A stretch of DNA of 64,000 bases from Anaerolineae bacterium (GCA_023382535.1 JAHDWA010000007.1:194449-258448); one strand, 5' to 3'; shown: positions 36,082-46,127, counted from the stretch's first letter. Program-made: numbers and translations. The notes: generated by a model from the sequence alone, not told the origin.

Positions 36082-37074
36082 TCACAGTTGGCTTTCCACC
36101 CTTTGCCCCAGGCCCAGGAAGAGAGCCTTTTCAAGGGCGAGGGTGGCGATAGCAGTATTTTGTACCTCCAGCCCGGTCAGGTCGGCGACGGTGATCTGGG
36201 CGGGGTCGGTCCGGCCCGGAATTTTGCCGGAAATAAGTTCGCCCAATTCTCCCTGGACCCGATCCAGAGTGATAACGCCGGCAGCCAGGGCGTGATGGAT
36301 TTCGCCGGCGGCGGCACACTGGTCGAGCTTGTCGGCAACGATAACATCGGCGCGCTGGAAGACGGCTACGTCGAGTTCTTGTTTGTTGGGGTGATTGCTA
36401 CCAACAGCCGTGATATGGACGCCGGGTTTCAGCCAATCGGCCTGGAGGAGAGGCTGTTGGCTCGACGTTGCGGTGATGATCAGATCGGCCTGGCGAACAG
36501 CGGCTTCAAGAGAGGGGGCGATTTCGATATTGAGGTCATGGTCTTCGACCAGGCGGCGGGCGTAGCTGTCAACGTGCAGGGGCGAACGTCCCCAAACAGA
36601 GACAAGGCCGACATGTCTGACCGCCGTTAAAGACTTGAGTTGGATATAAGCCTGACTGCCTGAGCCGAGCACGACGACCCGGTCGAGGGTTTGATTAGCC
36701 AAACAGCGAGCCGCCAAGGCTCCGGCGGCCCCGGCGCGCAGATGGGTCAGATAGCCATTATCCAGCATGATGGCGGCCGGAGAACCGTTGGCTGCATCAA
36801 AGACGGCCGTTAGTCCCTCCTGAATGGGCAACTTAAGGCTGGGATTATTACGAAAATTACTGTTAATTCTGACGACGTAATAAGGCGCCTGGCTGAGATA
36901 AGCGCCTTCGACATCTACCTGGCCGCTCACCTCCGGTAAATCGAGGGTGAAATTGCCGGGTACATGCATGCGGCTTTCGGCCAGGGCGACAAAGGCGGCT
37001 TCCACCGCGTCTATGGCCTCAGCAATGGTCACAATTTGGCGTAATTCGTCTTCGGTGAGAACAAGTAGTGACAT
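36082..37074 (-). CDS. ornithine cyclodeaminase/mu-crystallin family protein
   Basis: 330 residues, ATG at 37074. The family pattern is complete: an N-terminal VEAAFVALAESRMHVPGN, a PAAIMLDNGYLTHLRAGAAGALAARCLA stretch (read in parts), the Rossmann motif VVVLGSGSQAYIQL and ADLIITATSSQQPLL. Members include ornithine cyclodeaminase, archaeal alanine dehydrogenase, ketimine reductase and lysine cyclodeaminase, all acting on amino or imino acids with NAD(P). The sequence does not tell which. It is separately placed between sugar-polymer genes and has no evident partner. Confidence 0.85.
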   Translation of the reverse strand: MSLLVLTEDELRQIVTIAEAIDAVEAAFVALAESRMHVPGNFTLDLPEVSGQVDVEGAYLSQAPYYVVRINSNFRNNPSLKLPIQEGLTAVFDAANGSPAAIMLDNGYLTHLRAGAAGALAARCLANQTLDRVVVLGSGSQAYIQLKSLTAVRHVGLVSVWGRSPLHVDSYARRLVEDHDLNIEIAPSLEAAVRQADLIITATSSQQPLLQADWLKPGVHITAVGSNHPNKQELDVAVFQRADVIVADKLDQCAAAGEIHHALAAGVITLDRVQGELGELISGKIPGRTDPAQITVADLTGLEVQNTAIATLALEKALFLGLGQRVESQL

Positions 37075-37152
37075 AATGATCCACGGTGTGAATAGACTCG
37101 CAGAGGTTAGTGGGTCAAGTATAGCATAAATTGGGCAGAGTGTGAAACAAGT

Positions 37153-38280
37153 TTAGACAAATCGTTGATAAACAGCCAGCAGCCGTTCGGCAGCAGCCCG
37201 CCAGGTGAATTTCCGAGCCTGGCGGAATCCCTCCTGGATGGCCTGTGCCCGCAGGTCGGGATTGTTGGCCAGTTGGGACAGGGCTTGGGCCAGAGCGGGA
37301 GTATCGGTGGCCGTCACCTGGAGCGCGGCCTCGCCGGCCACTTCGGGCAGACAGGAATTGTTGGCGCAGACCACCGCTGTGCCGCAGGCCATGGCTTCGA
37401 TGACAGGAATGCCAAAGCCTTCATAGTGGGAGGGGTAGGCAAAAATATCGGCCAGGCTGTAGAGAGCGGGCAAATCTTCATCGGCCACGAAGCCGACGAG
37501 ATGAATCCGGTCGGCCACGGGCGAGGTTTGGGCGGCGGCAAAAATATCATCGTATAGCCAGCCTTTGCCGCCGGCAATGACGAGATGGTGCGTTTCGCGT
37601 ACCGGGGACTGGGCGAAGGCAGCGATTAAACCGGTAAAGTTTTTGCGCGGCTCCAGCGTGCCCAGGCCGAGGATAAATGAGTCCGGTAAATGATACCGCT
37701 GCCGGACAGCCGCCAGGGTGGCGGGATCGGCGATGGGGTGGAACCGTTCTTCAACCCCGGCCCCCACGACCGTAATACCGGCAGGCTTGAGGTTAAAAAT
37801 CTCAATCAAATCCTGTTTCGTGCTCTCCGAGTCGGCCAGGATGTGATCGGCGCGGGCCAGGCTGGCCGGGACCACCTGGTTGAGCCATTGACGCAGGCTG
37901 GCGACAGCTCCCTGGGGATGGCGAATAAAGGAGAGATCGTGAACGGTGAGCAGGGTTTTCGCCTGTCGGGTGGGCGGCAGGATAAAGTTGGGCGAGTGGA
38001 ACAAATCCAGTTGGCCCGCAAACCACTCGACGGGAACGGGTAAATAAAAGCGATGCCAGGCGATGGTCAGCCATCGCTCTGGCAAAGGATAAATTTTATG
38101 ACTGAAATTGGGGCAGTTTTGAAAAGTTTGGAGACCGGACCGGGGAGCATCGTTGGATGCCAACAGGGTATACCGGTTGTGTGGATCAAGCTGGGCCAGC
38201 GTTGTTACCAGACCCCGGGTATAACGACCTATTCCACCGCTCTGCTTGAGCGCGGCAGTGTAATCAATCCCGATTTTCAA
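37153..38280 (-). CDS. GT4-family glycosyltransferase
   Basis: 375 residues from a TTG start at 38278-38280 (LKIGIDYTAA); no better start is found and the gap to the upstream GtrA gene is only nine bases. The N-terminal domain begins with IGRYTRGLVTTLAQL, and the C-terminal GT-B domain has GLGTLEPRKNFTGLIAAF and the donor-binding PSHYEGFGIPVIEAMACGT, the EX7E motif of family GT4. It acts in the cytoplasm on a nucleotide sugar, probably building a polysaccharide repeat unit. It is the last gene of the UXS-Wzy-GtrA-GT4 operon. Confidence 0.88.
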   Translation of the reverse strand: MKIGIDYTAALKQSGGIGRYTRGLVTTLAQLDPHNRYTLLASNDAPRSGLQTFQNCPNFSHKIYPLPERWLTIAWHRFYLPVPVEWFAGQLDLFHSPNFILPPTRQAKTLLTVHDLSFIRHPQGAVASLRQWLNQVVPASLARADHILADSESTKQDLIEIFNLKPAGITVVGAGVEERFHPIADPATLAAVRQRYHLPDSFILGLGTLEPRKNFTGLIAAFAQSPVRETHHLVIAGGKGWLYDDIFAAAQTSPVADRIHLVGFVADEDLPALYSLADIFAYPSHYEGFGIPVIEAMACGTAVVCANNSCLPEVAGEAALQVTATDTPALAQALSQLANNPDLRAQAIQEGFRQARKFTWRAAAERLLAVYQRFV

Positions 38281-38289
38281 GAGGCCAGA

Positions 38290-38772
38290 TCACAGTCCCC
38301 GATAAGTCCACAGGCGGTTGACCCCGAAATTCCAAAAGAGGACGATGCCAATAGCGAAGGCTTTGGCGATATTATAACTCCACGGCTCGCCGACATAGGG
38401 AAACAGGAGATAATCAACGCCGATGACAATCAGGTTGTTGATCACAAGACCAATCAGGTTAACCAGGGCGAACTGAAGCAATTGGATGCGCTTTTTGCGG
38501 CTGCGCGACTCTGGAAATGTCCAATATCGATTCCAGATAAAGTTGCTCAGCATGGCGACGCTGACCGAGAGGGTATTGGCAATTAATAGATTCCCATTGA
38601 TGTTAAACTCCGCTAACAAATCCCAGTGCAAAATGTTGCGGATAACATATAAAGCCAGGTTGAGCAGGCCAAAATCAATGACAGCTCCAAAAGCGCCAAC
38701 CATCGCAAATTTGACGAAACGATTAAATTCTTTGGGGCGGCTCTGATAAATGTTAGTAAGGGTTTGAATCAT
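38290..38772 (-). CDS. GtrA-like membrane protein
   Basis: 160 residues from ATG 38772, which overlaps the stop of the upstream gene by four bases (ATGA); an in-frame start at 38811 lies in that gene. Four membrane helices are visible. The N-terminal FVKFAMVGAFGAVIDFGLLNL and the C-terminal FGVNRLWTYRGL (N-R-W-T/F pattern) are marks of the GtrA family, which helps move polyprenyl-linked sugars across the membrane in O-antigen or teichoic acid glucosylation. Its place next to a Wzy-type protein and a GT4 fits. Confidence 0.87.
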   Translation of the reverse strand: MIQTLTNIYQSRPKEFNRFVKFAMVGAFGAVIDFGLLNLALYVIRNILHWDLLAEFNINGNLLIANTLSVSVAMLSNFIWNRYWTFPESRSRKKRIQLLQFALVNLIGLVINNLIVIGVDYLLFPYVGEPWSYNIAKAFAIGIVLFWNFGVNRLWTYRGL

Positions 38773-40325
38773 TGATAAATTCTTTCGCGGCTGAATTTGG
38801 TTTGGTGACATGAATAGATAATCGAAATGAGCGCCAACACAACGGCCAGGTGCAAATACATCCCCTGCACGTACAGATTATCGAAAAAATTATGAATATG
38901 TAAATGGACTAAAATACCTAGTCCACCCGCTGCCACAGCCCGGTTGAAACCAGCACTGCGCTGTAAAGCTAACAATGATACTCTAAAAGTTAAAATCCAG
39001 AAAATTAAATAGGCAATTATCCCGACCAGGCCGGCTTCCGCGCCAATATTGAGCAAATAATTGTGGGCGTGACCCAACGGGTCGAGCCAGCGGCCCGGCG
39101 CGTAAACAGGATAGACGACCGCATAATTGCCAAAGCCGGTCCCCAGCCAGAGATGATCGCGCCACATGTCGCGGGCTGCTTGCCAGTGGGCCAGCCGCTC
39201 GATGGTAGCAAAATTGGCGTCGGTGACCTCGACGGCCGAAATATCACTGATCGTGGCAATGCCCAGGGCATCTACCAGGCGTTGCGTGACCGCATTCGTA
39301 CTGACTAGGCCCCAATCGAATGAGCCAGCCAGAGCCACCAGGGCAAAAACCAGAACCAAACCGCCGACTATCATGGCCGCCTGTTTGCTCCGCACCCCCA
39401 ACGTAACCAGTGCAGCAACCGCAAAACCCAGCCAGGCCCCTCGTGATTGGGTGGCAAAAAGTGCGGCCAGCAAGAGGACCAGAGACAAACCATAGAAGAT
39501 TTTGGACTGCCCTTTCGGGCGTGGACTTTTGATTTTCGATTTATTTTTTAATCTAAAATCGAAAATCGAAAATCGAAAATCGCTGAAGGCCCACACAGCT
39601 AATGACAGCGCCAGGGGGAGAACCAGGCCCAGATAGCCAGCGTAGGGATTCGGCTGGGCAAAGGTGCCGTAGGCGCGCAAGAAGCGTCCATCGAACAACA
39701 AAAAGCCCGCCGGCCCAACTTTGAAAACGAACTGGTATAAACCCAAGACCGCCTGAGCTATGCCGGCCAACATCATCACCCCGACGACCCAGCGGATATG
39801 TCGAACGGGCAGCAGGGCGACCCCTAGCAGGTAGAACGCCAGCATCTCAACCCATTTGGCCGTTTCAACCAGGCTGGCCCCAATGGAAAGCGCATTGAGC
39901 CATGACAGTCCCACCCCTCCCAAAAACAAGAGAAAAGGCCAGAGCAGGGGGGCAGAGGGAATCATGACTTTCTGCCGGGCCAGCATTTGCAGCAGCCAGG
40001 CCAGCAGCCCCAGGACGAGCACAATCTCCATCAGCCCCGCCTTAAAACCGCCGAGCGGCGCCGCCAGCAAACTGCTGAAAGGGATGATCGGGATGAGCAG
40101 GTACAGGCTCAAAACTGGGCGGAGCAAGAGCACAGTTAAAAAGATAGCTCCCCCAAGCAATAAAGCAACCCATGTGACCGGCAGCCAGGCAACAGCGAGG
40201 CCAATAGCAGTAATGGTCGAAATTAAGGCAACCTGCCGCAGTGGAGCATTGAGGGACAGGGGGGGTAAGGTTAGATTGAGGAGTTTATCTCCCGCCTGGA
40301 CATAGCTGCTGGCCGGCATGGTCAC
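38769..40325 (-). CDS. O-antigen ligase/polymerase (Wzy/WaaL) family membrane protein
   Basis: 518 residues, about 12 membrane helices. The large outer loop and [36 protein letters not shown] (read in parts) match the O-antigen ligase family, where the His of the HAHN motif is conserved. The middle part holds an Arg/Lys/Asp/Phe-rich stretch (about residues 247-275, [19 protein letters not shown]) encoded by tandem AAAATCG heptamers, which looks like an insertion. It overlaps the UXS gene by four bases and GtrA by four. It should polymerise or ligate lipid-linked glycans at the outer face of the membrane. Confidence 0.85.
   Translation of the reverse strand: MTMPASSYVQAGDKLLNLTLPPLSLNAPLRQVALISTITAIGLAVAWLPVTWVALLLGGAIFLTVLLLRPVLSLYLLIPIIPFSSLLAAPLGGFKAGLMEIVLVLGLLAWLLQMLARQKVMIPSAPLLWPFLLFLGGVGLSWLNALSIGASLVETAKWVEMLAFYLLGVALLPVRHIRWVVGVMMLAGIAQAVLGLYQFVFKVGPAGFLLFDGRFLRAYGTFAQPNPYAGYLGLVLPLALSLAVWAFSDFRFSIFDFRLKNKSKIKSPRPKGQSKIFYGLSLVLLLAALFATQSRGAWLGFAVAALVTLGVRSKQAAMIVGGLVLVFALVALAGSFDWGLVSTNAVTQRLVDALGIATISDISAVEVTDANFATIERLAHWQAARDMWRDHLWLGTGFGNYAVVYPVYAPGRWLDPLGHAHNYLLNIGAEAGLVGIIAYLIFWILTFRVSLLALQRSAGFNRAVAAGGLGILVHLHIHNFFDNLYVQGMYLHLAVVLALISIIYSCHQTKFSRERIYQ
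39555..39582. repeat. four tandem AAAATCG heptamers inside the O-antigen polymerase gene
   Basis: Four perfect 7 bp units from 39555 to 39582, preceded by an inverted sequence with GATTTTCGATTT near 39531. In the minus-strand gene they encode an Asp-Phe-Arg-Phe/Ser-Ile-type run that does not belong to the family's membrane topology. The disruption keeps the frame. Confidence 0.75.
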
Positions 40326-41263
40326 ACTCGTGGTTTGAAGTAGGCAATGGTTTCCTTTAAGCCAGCATGCAGCGACACTTTCGGCTCCCAGTTGAGAATG
40401 CGGCGGGCTTTGCTAATATCGGGTTGGCGCACTTTGGGGTCATCCTTGATGCGCATATCGGTGGGCCGGACAAAGACAATCTCCGCTTGGCTGTCGGTCA
40501 GTTCAACAATAGTTTTGGCAAAATCCAAAATGGTCATTTCCACCGGATTACCGATATTCACCGGCTCAACTTCATCTGACAGCAGCAGGTGATAGATTCC
40601 CTGGACCAGATCGCTGACGTAGCAGAAGGAGCGGGTTTGGCTGCCATCGCCGTATACGGTCAGCGGCTCGCCCCGGAGCGCCTGGGCAATAAAGTTTGGC
40701 ACGACCCGCCCATCTTCCAGGCGCATACGCGGCCCGTAGGTGTTAAAAATACGGACGATACGAGTATCTACTTGGTGGTAGCGATGGTAAGCCATGGTCA
40801 GGGCTTCGGCGAAGCGTTTGGCCTCATCGTAAACGCCGCGCGGACCAATAGGGTTAACGTTGCCCCAGTAATCTTCGGTTTGAGGATGGATGAGGGGGTC
40901 GCCATAGACCTCAGAGGTGGAAGCTAACAAAAAGCGCGCCCCCTTTGCTTTAGCCAGGCCCAGGGCTTTGTGCGTGCCCAGGGCGCCTACTTTGAGCGTG
41001 GGGATGGGCAGTTCAAGATAATCAATGGGGCTGGCGGGGGAGGCAAAATGCAGTACTGCGTCCAGTGGCCCTTCAACATAAATATAATTGGTCACATCAT
41101 GCTTGATAAAAAGGAAATGCTCCTGTCCGGCCAGGTGTTCGATGTTAGCAGTGTTGCCGGTAATCAGATTATCCATGGCAATAACCGTGTGACCTTCGGC
41201 CAGAAAACGGTCACACAGATGAGAACCGAGAAAGCCGGCGCCGCCGGTGATTAAGACACGCAC
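40322..41263 (-). CDS. UDP-glucuronate decarboxylase (UDP-xylose synthase) / NAD-dependent epimerase
   Basis: 313 residues, GTG start with GGAGAAAAAA before it. The NAD motif [10 protein letters not shown] (residues 7-16), [11 protein letters not shown], the catalytic Tyr and Lys in [19 protein letters not shown] and the sugar-binding [14 protein letters not shown] agree closely with UDP-glucuronic acid decarboxylases, which make UDP-xylose. Similar extended SDR enzymes have other products, so the exact nucleotide sugar is not certain. It leads the operon that goes on to Wzy, GtrA and GT4, so xylose or a derivative may be part of the polymer made there. Confidence 0.88.
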   Translation of the reverse strand: MRVLITGGAGFLGSHLCDRFLAEGHTVIAMDNLITGNTANIEHLAGQEHFLFIKHDVTNYIYVEGPLDAVLHFASPASPIDYLELPIPTLKVGALGTHKALGLAKAKGARFLLASTSEVYGDPLIHPQTEDYWGNVNPIGPRGVYDEAKRFAEALTMAYHRYHQVDTRIVRIFNTYGPRMRLEDGRVVPNFIAQALRGEPLTVYGDGSQTRSFCYVSDLVQGIYHLLLSDEVEPVNIGNPVEMTILDFAKTIVELTDSQAEIVFVRPTDMRIKDDPKVRQPDISKARRILNWEPKVSLHAGLKETIAYFKPRV

Positions 41264-41423
41264 TTTTTTCTCCTGAATAGAATAATAGTTTTACCAGCCT
41301 ATACTAGGGCAAAAAGGTAGGAACTCACTTTGAAAAACGTTAGAAGATGGTTGGAAAGAAGACTCTAATGAAGTTTGACGACCAAATTCGGTAAAGCCTG
41401 AAGATTGACCTTTAGTGTCTTCT

Positions 41424-43037
41424 TTACATCGTGGTTTCATCTTCATAAACGGGCAGGGTAAAGAGAAAAGTAGTGCCGGACTCGCCATCACTCTCAACCC
41501 AAATAGAGCCGCCCATCGCCTGGGTGGCCAGGTTACAGAATGTCAAGCCCAGGCCGAATCCAGCACGGGTGGAGGGGGAGGCAGCATTCTTGATCTGGGC
41601 AAAGCGGTCAAAAATCTCTTGCTGGCGGTCTTGAGGAATACCGGGGCCTTGGTCGGTGATGCTAACCGTAATCATTTTCCCATCAGAGGTAACGTTAATG
41701 GTGATGGCGCTGCGGGGCGGTGAAAATTTAATCGCATTATCCAGCAGGTTTTCGACGATTCTTTGGCTAATATGCGGGTCGGCAAAGGCGGTGGGCAGGT
41801 TATCGGCGAATGTACACTGCACCTCGAGCTGGCTCATGGTTAGCAGCGGCGAAACACGGTGCAGGCTGACATCTATCAAGTTGGGTAGTTCAAAGGGTTC
41901 TATGTCTGGCTTGAGATGACCATCTTCCAAGCGCTGCCCTTCCAAAAGAGTTTCGGTCAGACGCAGCAATTGGTCGCCCGCAGCATTGGCGGCGGTTAAC
42001 AGCCGGGCGTGGGTGCTGGTCAAGTTAAGGTCAGGGTCGGTAATCAAAAAATTAATCGCTCCCAGCACCGCTCCCAGGGGCGCTTTAAGATCGTGGACAA
42101 TCATGCCGGTCAACGTTTCTTTCAATGCGCTCAACTCGCGCAGTTGATTGTTGATATGTTGTAACTCTTCGTTTTGGGCGCGGAGGACCTGCTGCGTATC
42201 CAGCAGGTCCTGATTGGTGGTAATCAACTGGTTGCTGATGGCTCTGGTGCGGTGCTTCATGCCGACATGATCAAGGACGCGATTGATAGACAGGACGATT
42301 CGCGTGGGGTGCATGGGCATAGCCAAAAAACTATCACAGAGGCTTTCCAGGCCCTCTTCAAAAGCGTCTTGGGGGTCAATCAAGGCGATGATCACGGTGT
42401 TAGGCACAAAGCGGCGCGTTTGGGCCACGAAGTTTTTGGTAGCTTCGCTGGGAGTCCGGCAATCTACCAGCAGGGCTGCCGGAGGCACGGCTCTGCTCAA
42501 CTGCAACGCCTCGCTCAATGAGGCGGGCGTTTCTACTCCAAAATCGTTATTGCTCAGGATGGAGGCCAAAGTCCTTTGGGTTTCTTTGTCCTCAATGGCC
42601 AAAATGGTGCTTGGCCCACTGGCAATAGTTTGAGTTTTAGCCGGAGCCAGCAGTTTTTTCACCACGCGGAGAAAACGTCTTAAGTCTACTGGCTTGGGTA
42701 AAAAGGCGTCGTAGGAGAGGAGCTGCCACTCGGCGTTGGGACTGGGACGCCACGGCTCATTGCTGGCAGGAATATTCAGAGCGCTGATGACCAAAATGGG
42801 CGCTGCTGCATTTTCTTTATCCGCACGGAAGGCTTTCCAAACCTGATAACTGTCCAGGCCAGTCAGTAGTAAATCCGATACAATTAAATCCGGTTTTCTA
42901 CTTTGGGCCAGACGCAGAGCAGCATGCCCATCCACGGCGACAAATACGTTGTAGCCTGCTCGCTGTAGGGTAGTTTGAAGCTGTTCCAGAGTTTCTGGAT
43001 CTTCATCCATGATTAAAATGGTGGATTGTTTGTTCAC
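41424..43037 (-). CDS. double-receiver histidine kinase (REC-REC-HisKA-HATPase)
   Basis: 537 residues, GTG start overlapping the upstream stop as GTGA. Receiver 1 (about 5-122) has Asp55 in LIVSDLLLTG and a Lys in FLPKPVD. A second receiver-like domain (about 142-258) has Asp in ALLVDCRTPSE but a weaker pattern. A coiled coil leads to HisKA with the His of IVHDLKAPLGAVL and a HATPase domain with DNAIKFSPP, DQGPGIP and GFGLGLTFC. No membrane segment is seen, so it is soluble. It follows a lipoprotein and a MoeA-like gene in one transcript and has no separate response regulator next to it. Confidence 0.87.
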   Translation of the reverse strand: MNKQSTILIMDEDPETLEQLQTTLQRAGYNVFVAVDGHAALRLAQSRKPDLIVSDLLLTGLDSYQVWKAFRADKENAAAPILVISALNIPASNEPWRPSPNAEWQLLSYDAFLPKPVDLRRFLRVVKKLLAPAKTQTIASGPSTILAIEDKETQRTLASILSNNDFGVETPASLSEALQLSRAVPPAALLVDCRTPSEATKNFVAQTRRFVPNTVIIALIDPQDAFEEGLESLCDSFLAMPMHPTRIVLSINRVLDHVGMKHRTRAISNQLITTNQDLLDTQQVLRAQNEELQHINNQLRELSALKETLTGMIVHDLKAPLGAVLGAINFLITDPDLNLTSTHARLLTAANAAGDQLLRLTETLLEGQRLEDGHLKPDIEPFELPNLIDVSLHRVSPLLTMSQLEVQCTFADNLPTAFADPHISQRIVENLLDNAIKFSPPRSAITINVTSDGKMITVSITDQGPGIPQDRQQEIFDRFAQIKNAASPSTRAGFGLGLTFCNLATQAMGGSIWVESDGESGTTFLFTLPVYEDETTM

Positions 43038-44965
43038 GGGGGTTCCGTTCCTTCATTCTCTTCCAGTTTCTGCGAGGGTGTAATTGTTGCTGTATCGGTA
43101 ACAGGAATGGTTGGTACAGCCGGAGAGACTGGCGGAGTAATAGGTATGGGGGTAGCGGTCAGGGTCACGGTTGATGTCACGCTCCGGGTAATTGATTGGG
43201 TTGGTGTAACAGCCAGGTCTGAGGTAGGGGCCGGCGTCACCGGAATCACTTGAGTCGGACTCACCTCAGCACTGGGGGTGATCGAACCTGAGCCAGTCAA
43301 AGTTGTTGTACTGGTAAGGCTGGTCATCAAGGGTGCTGCCGAAACCCACTGTGGATGGCTGGCCTGACCATCGGCGGTAAGCTGCTTGGGCGGTGTGCCA
43401 TTCCCCTCAATCATATACAAATTTCCGTTATAAGTAAAGAGCAAGGTTTCACCCTCGGGGGACCAAACCAGTTGCGGGAGCTGCACGCCCAACTCTTCGC
43501 GGAAGGGAAAGAGCTGGCGCGGGTTGCTGCCGTCCCGATCTATGAGTTTGATAAAGTAGCGGCCTGTGGCCGATTGAAGGGGGTCCATGGCCGCACCGAA
43601 CGCAATCCCCATTTTCCCCCAGGCCGGATTAGCCCACATGCCCACCTGCTGGCTCACTTTAGCCGAAATGTCGTTATCCAGGCCGAAGAGCCACAAATCA
43701 AACACCTGGCTTTCTTCGGCTGGCTCGCCGGCCTGGGGCGGGCCATGAACGACGGCGGCCAGAAATTGACCATCAGGCGACCAACTCAGCCCCGGCAGCC
43801 AGACCCAATCACTGAAAGTTTTGAGCGGGACAAAGTCAACCAGGGGCGTGATCGTGTAGCTAACCGGGCTTTCAGTTTTAAGATCAATCACCCCAATTTG
43901 GTCGGCCCGCGCATAGGCCAGCCGGACGCCCTCAGGCGACCAGGCAAAGGACGTGCCCCACCAGGGGTAAAGTCCCTGGGTATTGGGCGGAATCACTTCG
44001 ACCGCTTTTGTTTTTGCTTCGCCGCTCAGCGGCGGGCGGGAAGGTTTGTAGAGCCATAAATCATTGTTAGCCCGCCAACCGGGTGAGCTGGCTGTCCGCT
44101 CCGCCGTGCTGTAGGCGAGCAGGGGCTGGCTAATGACCGGCGACCACTCGGCATAGAGCACGCCCTGAAGGCCAAGCGTAATCGGCGCTTCGCCGACAAT
44201 GGTGGTTGAGGCCAGCCACACCTCATTGAGCGGCAGGTCAATTTCGTCGCTGAGCGCACGCGTGTAGAGCAACTGGCGGCCGTCGGGTGAAAGGCTGAAC
44301 ACCCGGCCATCCAGATCCCCGGCGGTGGTCAAAGGGCGGCGGCTGCCGCTGCTATCCCGCATCAGCCAGGCATTGCCGTTAGCGATATAGGCAATCGTCC
44401 CTTCAATGGGGGTCGAAGGCAGCTCCCCCTGCGGTCCAACCACCAGGATCTCCGGCACCGGCTGGATCACCGTGGCCCGTGATACCTCGGTCCGGCTGAC
44501 CTCTGCCCCATTTTCATAAACCACCCGAATGGTAATTTCGTCTTCGCCATTTACCCCAAGCTGCGAGACCCGCGTTTCGCCCATACCCAGGGCTTCGTTG
44601 GTAATCGTCTGCCGCTCAAAGGGTACAATTTCTCGCTTGGTCTCAATCTCTTCTTTTACCCGGATAATTGTGATGGCCAGTCCTGGCTCTAATTGGGTGT
44701 ACAGGTCGGGCTTGACCCGGTCCAGCGGCCCAAGTTCAACGTTGGCTTCCGCCAGGGCTTCGCGCACAGTCGCGGCCTGGCTCGTCAAGGCCTGGCGCCC
44801 GCCGTCCACTTCAATAAAAACTTGATTCGGTTGGGTTTGGCAGGCCACACTTAAAATGGCCAACAACCAGAGCCAGGCCAGGCAGGTCCAGCCACTTAAC
44901 CTGGCAAAACCGTGCCAGTTCAACTTGTCACCCAGACAACGGCTGTCATTTGAGCAACCCTCCAT
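43034..44965 (-). CDS. lipoprotein with G5/DUF348 domains and a PD40-type beta-propeller
   Basis: 643 residues. A late hydrophobic segment WLWLLAILSVAC with Cys42 as lipobox fits a lipoprotein, although the N-terminal part before it is long (about 25 residues) and the true start may be internal. After it come a ubiquitin-like DUF348 domain (about 48-100, AATVREALAEANVELGPLDRV) and a G5 domain (about 100-160, with ETKREIVPFERQT and DEITIRVVYENG), then TolB/PD40-like repeats (SPDGRQLLYTR, SPEGVRLAYARAD, SPDGQFLAAVVHG, SPEGETLLFTYNG), then a Pro/Thr/Val-rich tail. G5 domains often bind glycans. The C-terminal tail has no evident anchor. Confidence 0.82.
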   Translation of the reverse strand: MEGCSNDSRCLGDKLNWHGFARLSGWTCLAWLWLLAILSVACQTQPNQVFIEVDGGRQALTSQAATVREALAEANVELGPLDRVKPDLYTQLEPGLAITIIRVKEEIETKREIVPFERQTITNEALGMGETRVSQLGVNGEDEITIRVVYENGAEVSRTEVSRATVIQPVPEILVVGPQGELPSTPIEGTIAYIANGNAWLMRDSSGSRRPLTTAGDLDGRVFSLSPDGRQLLYTRALSDEIDLPLNEVWLASTTIVGEAPITLGLQGVLYAEWSPVISQPLLAYSTAERTASSPGWRANNDLWLYKPSRPPLSGEAKTKAVEVIPPNTQGLYPWWGTSFAWSPEGVRLAYARADQIGVIDLKTESPVSYTITPLVDFVPLKTFSDWVWLPGLSWSPDGQFLAAVVHGPPQAGEPAEESQVFDLWLFGLDNDISAKVSQQVGMWANPAWGKMGIAFGAAMDPLQSATGRYFIKLIDRDGSNPRQLFPFREELGVQLPQLVWSPEGETLLFTYNGNLYMIEGNGTPPKQLTADGQASHPQWVSAAPLMTSLTSTTTLTGSGSITPSAEVSPTQVIPVTPAPTSDLAVTPTQSITRSVTSTVTLTATPIPITPPVSPAVPTIPVTDTATITPSQKLEENEGTEPP

Positions 44966-45917
44966 GACCCAGGGCGATCAGATCGCGGCGGGTTAAGTGT
45001 TCTCCGGAAGCCAGGCGGGGCAAAACCATGTCCACCACGTTATAGCTTCTGCTTTTCGCGCAGCCCGGCGCGCCGACAATAGGGATGTCGCCGCAATAGG
45101 CCAACAGCATGAGATTCCCCGGTTCGACCGGCATGCCGTAATGCACAATTTCGCCGCCCACAGCCTTAATGGCCCGGGGCGTGATGTCGTCAACATCCAT
45201 AATCGAAGTTTCTCCGGCGACCAGGATCATTTTAGCGCCGCTGTTCAAAGCCCATTGTAACGCCTGGCTGATCTCAACTTCATCTTCAGACACGTAAGGG
45301 CCTTCGAGCAGCGTGGTATTGTAGCCGGCCAGCCGGTCGCGCAGGGCCGGGGTAAAGCTTTTAATCACTTTTTCGCGGGCGGCGGTGCTGCCTGTAGTGA
45401 TCAAAGCAGCCTGCCGGACAACAAACGGCTTGACTTCCACCAACCGAGACGCGCCGGCAATCGCTTCCGCAGCGGCCAAGTCGGCATGGGGCAGGCCGTA
45501 AGGAATAATCTTGATCGTACCAACCATTGTTTTTGGCTGCACCACGCTGTTGTTGGGAATTGTGGCCAGCGTGACGCCGGTAATATCGTTGAAAGACAGG
45601 AGACTTTCGACGTTGACCTTGAACAATCCCGCGAAGGTGGCCATGAGATTGACCCGCCCGGTGGTGGCGCTGCTGGGTTCAAGGCCCTGGCTCGTCATAA
45701 TTTGCCCCAGCCGGCGAGCTGCCGCATTTTCGTCAAGGTCAGCTTCAGCCAGGATGGCGATATAAACTTGCTCACGGCCCAGGTCCCGTAACAGGGCAAT
45801 ATCGGCGGCAGTCAGGCGTTGACCTTTTTTAAGGGCTTTGCGGCCATCCGGACCAGCTTGATTGTGGAGCAGAATGTGACCGGCAGCTTCGTTGAGCGGA
45901 ACTCTGACGACTCTCAT
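44946..45917 (-). CDS. molybdopterin-binding (MoeA/MogA-like) protein
   Basis: 323 residues, ATG at 45917. The N-terminal part (VPLNEAAGHILLHNQ, then KGQRLTAADIALLRDLG) is MoeA-like, and the C-terminal two thirds form a MoCF_biosynth-like domain with LITTGSTAAREKVIKS, SGAKMILVAGETSIMDVDDITPRAI and PIVGAPGCAKSRSYNVVD. It is shorter than MoeA (about 410) and lacks the usual GTGDE motif in exact form. It may bind a molybdopterin precursor or a different cofactor. It overlaps the lipoprotein gene by 20 bases, which is an odd functional neighbour. Confidence 0.8.
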   Translation of the reverse strand: MRVVRVPLNEAAGHILLHNQAGPDGRKALKKGQRLTAADIALLRDLGREQVYIAILAEADLDENAAARRLGQIMTSQGLEPSSATTGRVNLMATFAGLFKVNVESLLSFNDITGVTLATIPNNSVVQPKTMVGTIKIIPYGLPHADLAAAEAIAGASRLVEVKPFVVRQAALITTGSTAAREKVIKSFTPALRDRLAGYNTTLLEGPYVSEDEVEISQALQWALNSGAKMILVAGETSIMDVDDITPRAIKAVGGEIVHYGMPVEPGNLMLLAYCGDIPIVGAPGCAKSRSYNVVDMVLPRLASGEHLTRRDLIALGHGGLLK

Positions 45918-46042
45918 AGACTAGATTATAGCACAAGTAACTTTGTATGACACGCTTTAATTCGGATTTATTCGAAGATTAGGATTAATGTACAAATTTT
46001 ATCCAGTTAACCAGGCTTTGGCAATAAAAATAAATCTTTTTG

Positions 46043-46095
46043 TTGACAGGTACGGCTCTGGGGTTATATCCATTCCGCCGCATCTGTGTTATAAT
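46043..46095 (+). promoter_or_regulatory. promoter region of the flavin reductase gene
   Basis: An extended -10 TGTTATAAT is at 46087-46095 (TATAAT 46090-46095). Further upstream TTGACA (46043-46048) stands 16 bases before TATATC (46065-46070), a possible second promoter. The GTG start lies 33 bases after the extended -10. Confidence 0.55.
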
Positions 46096-46127
46096 CTTCC
46101 CTCAGATTTAATTGACAGAGGAAAAAT

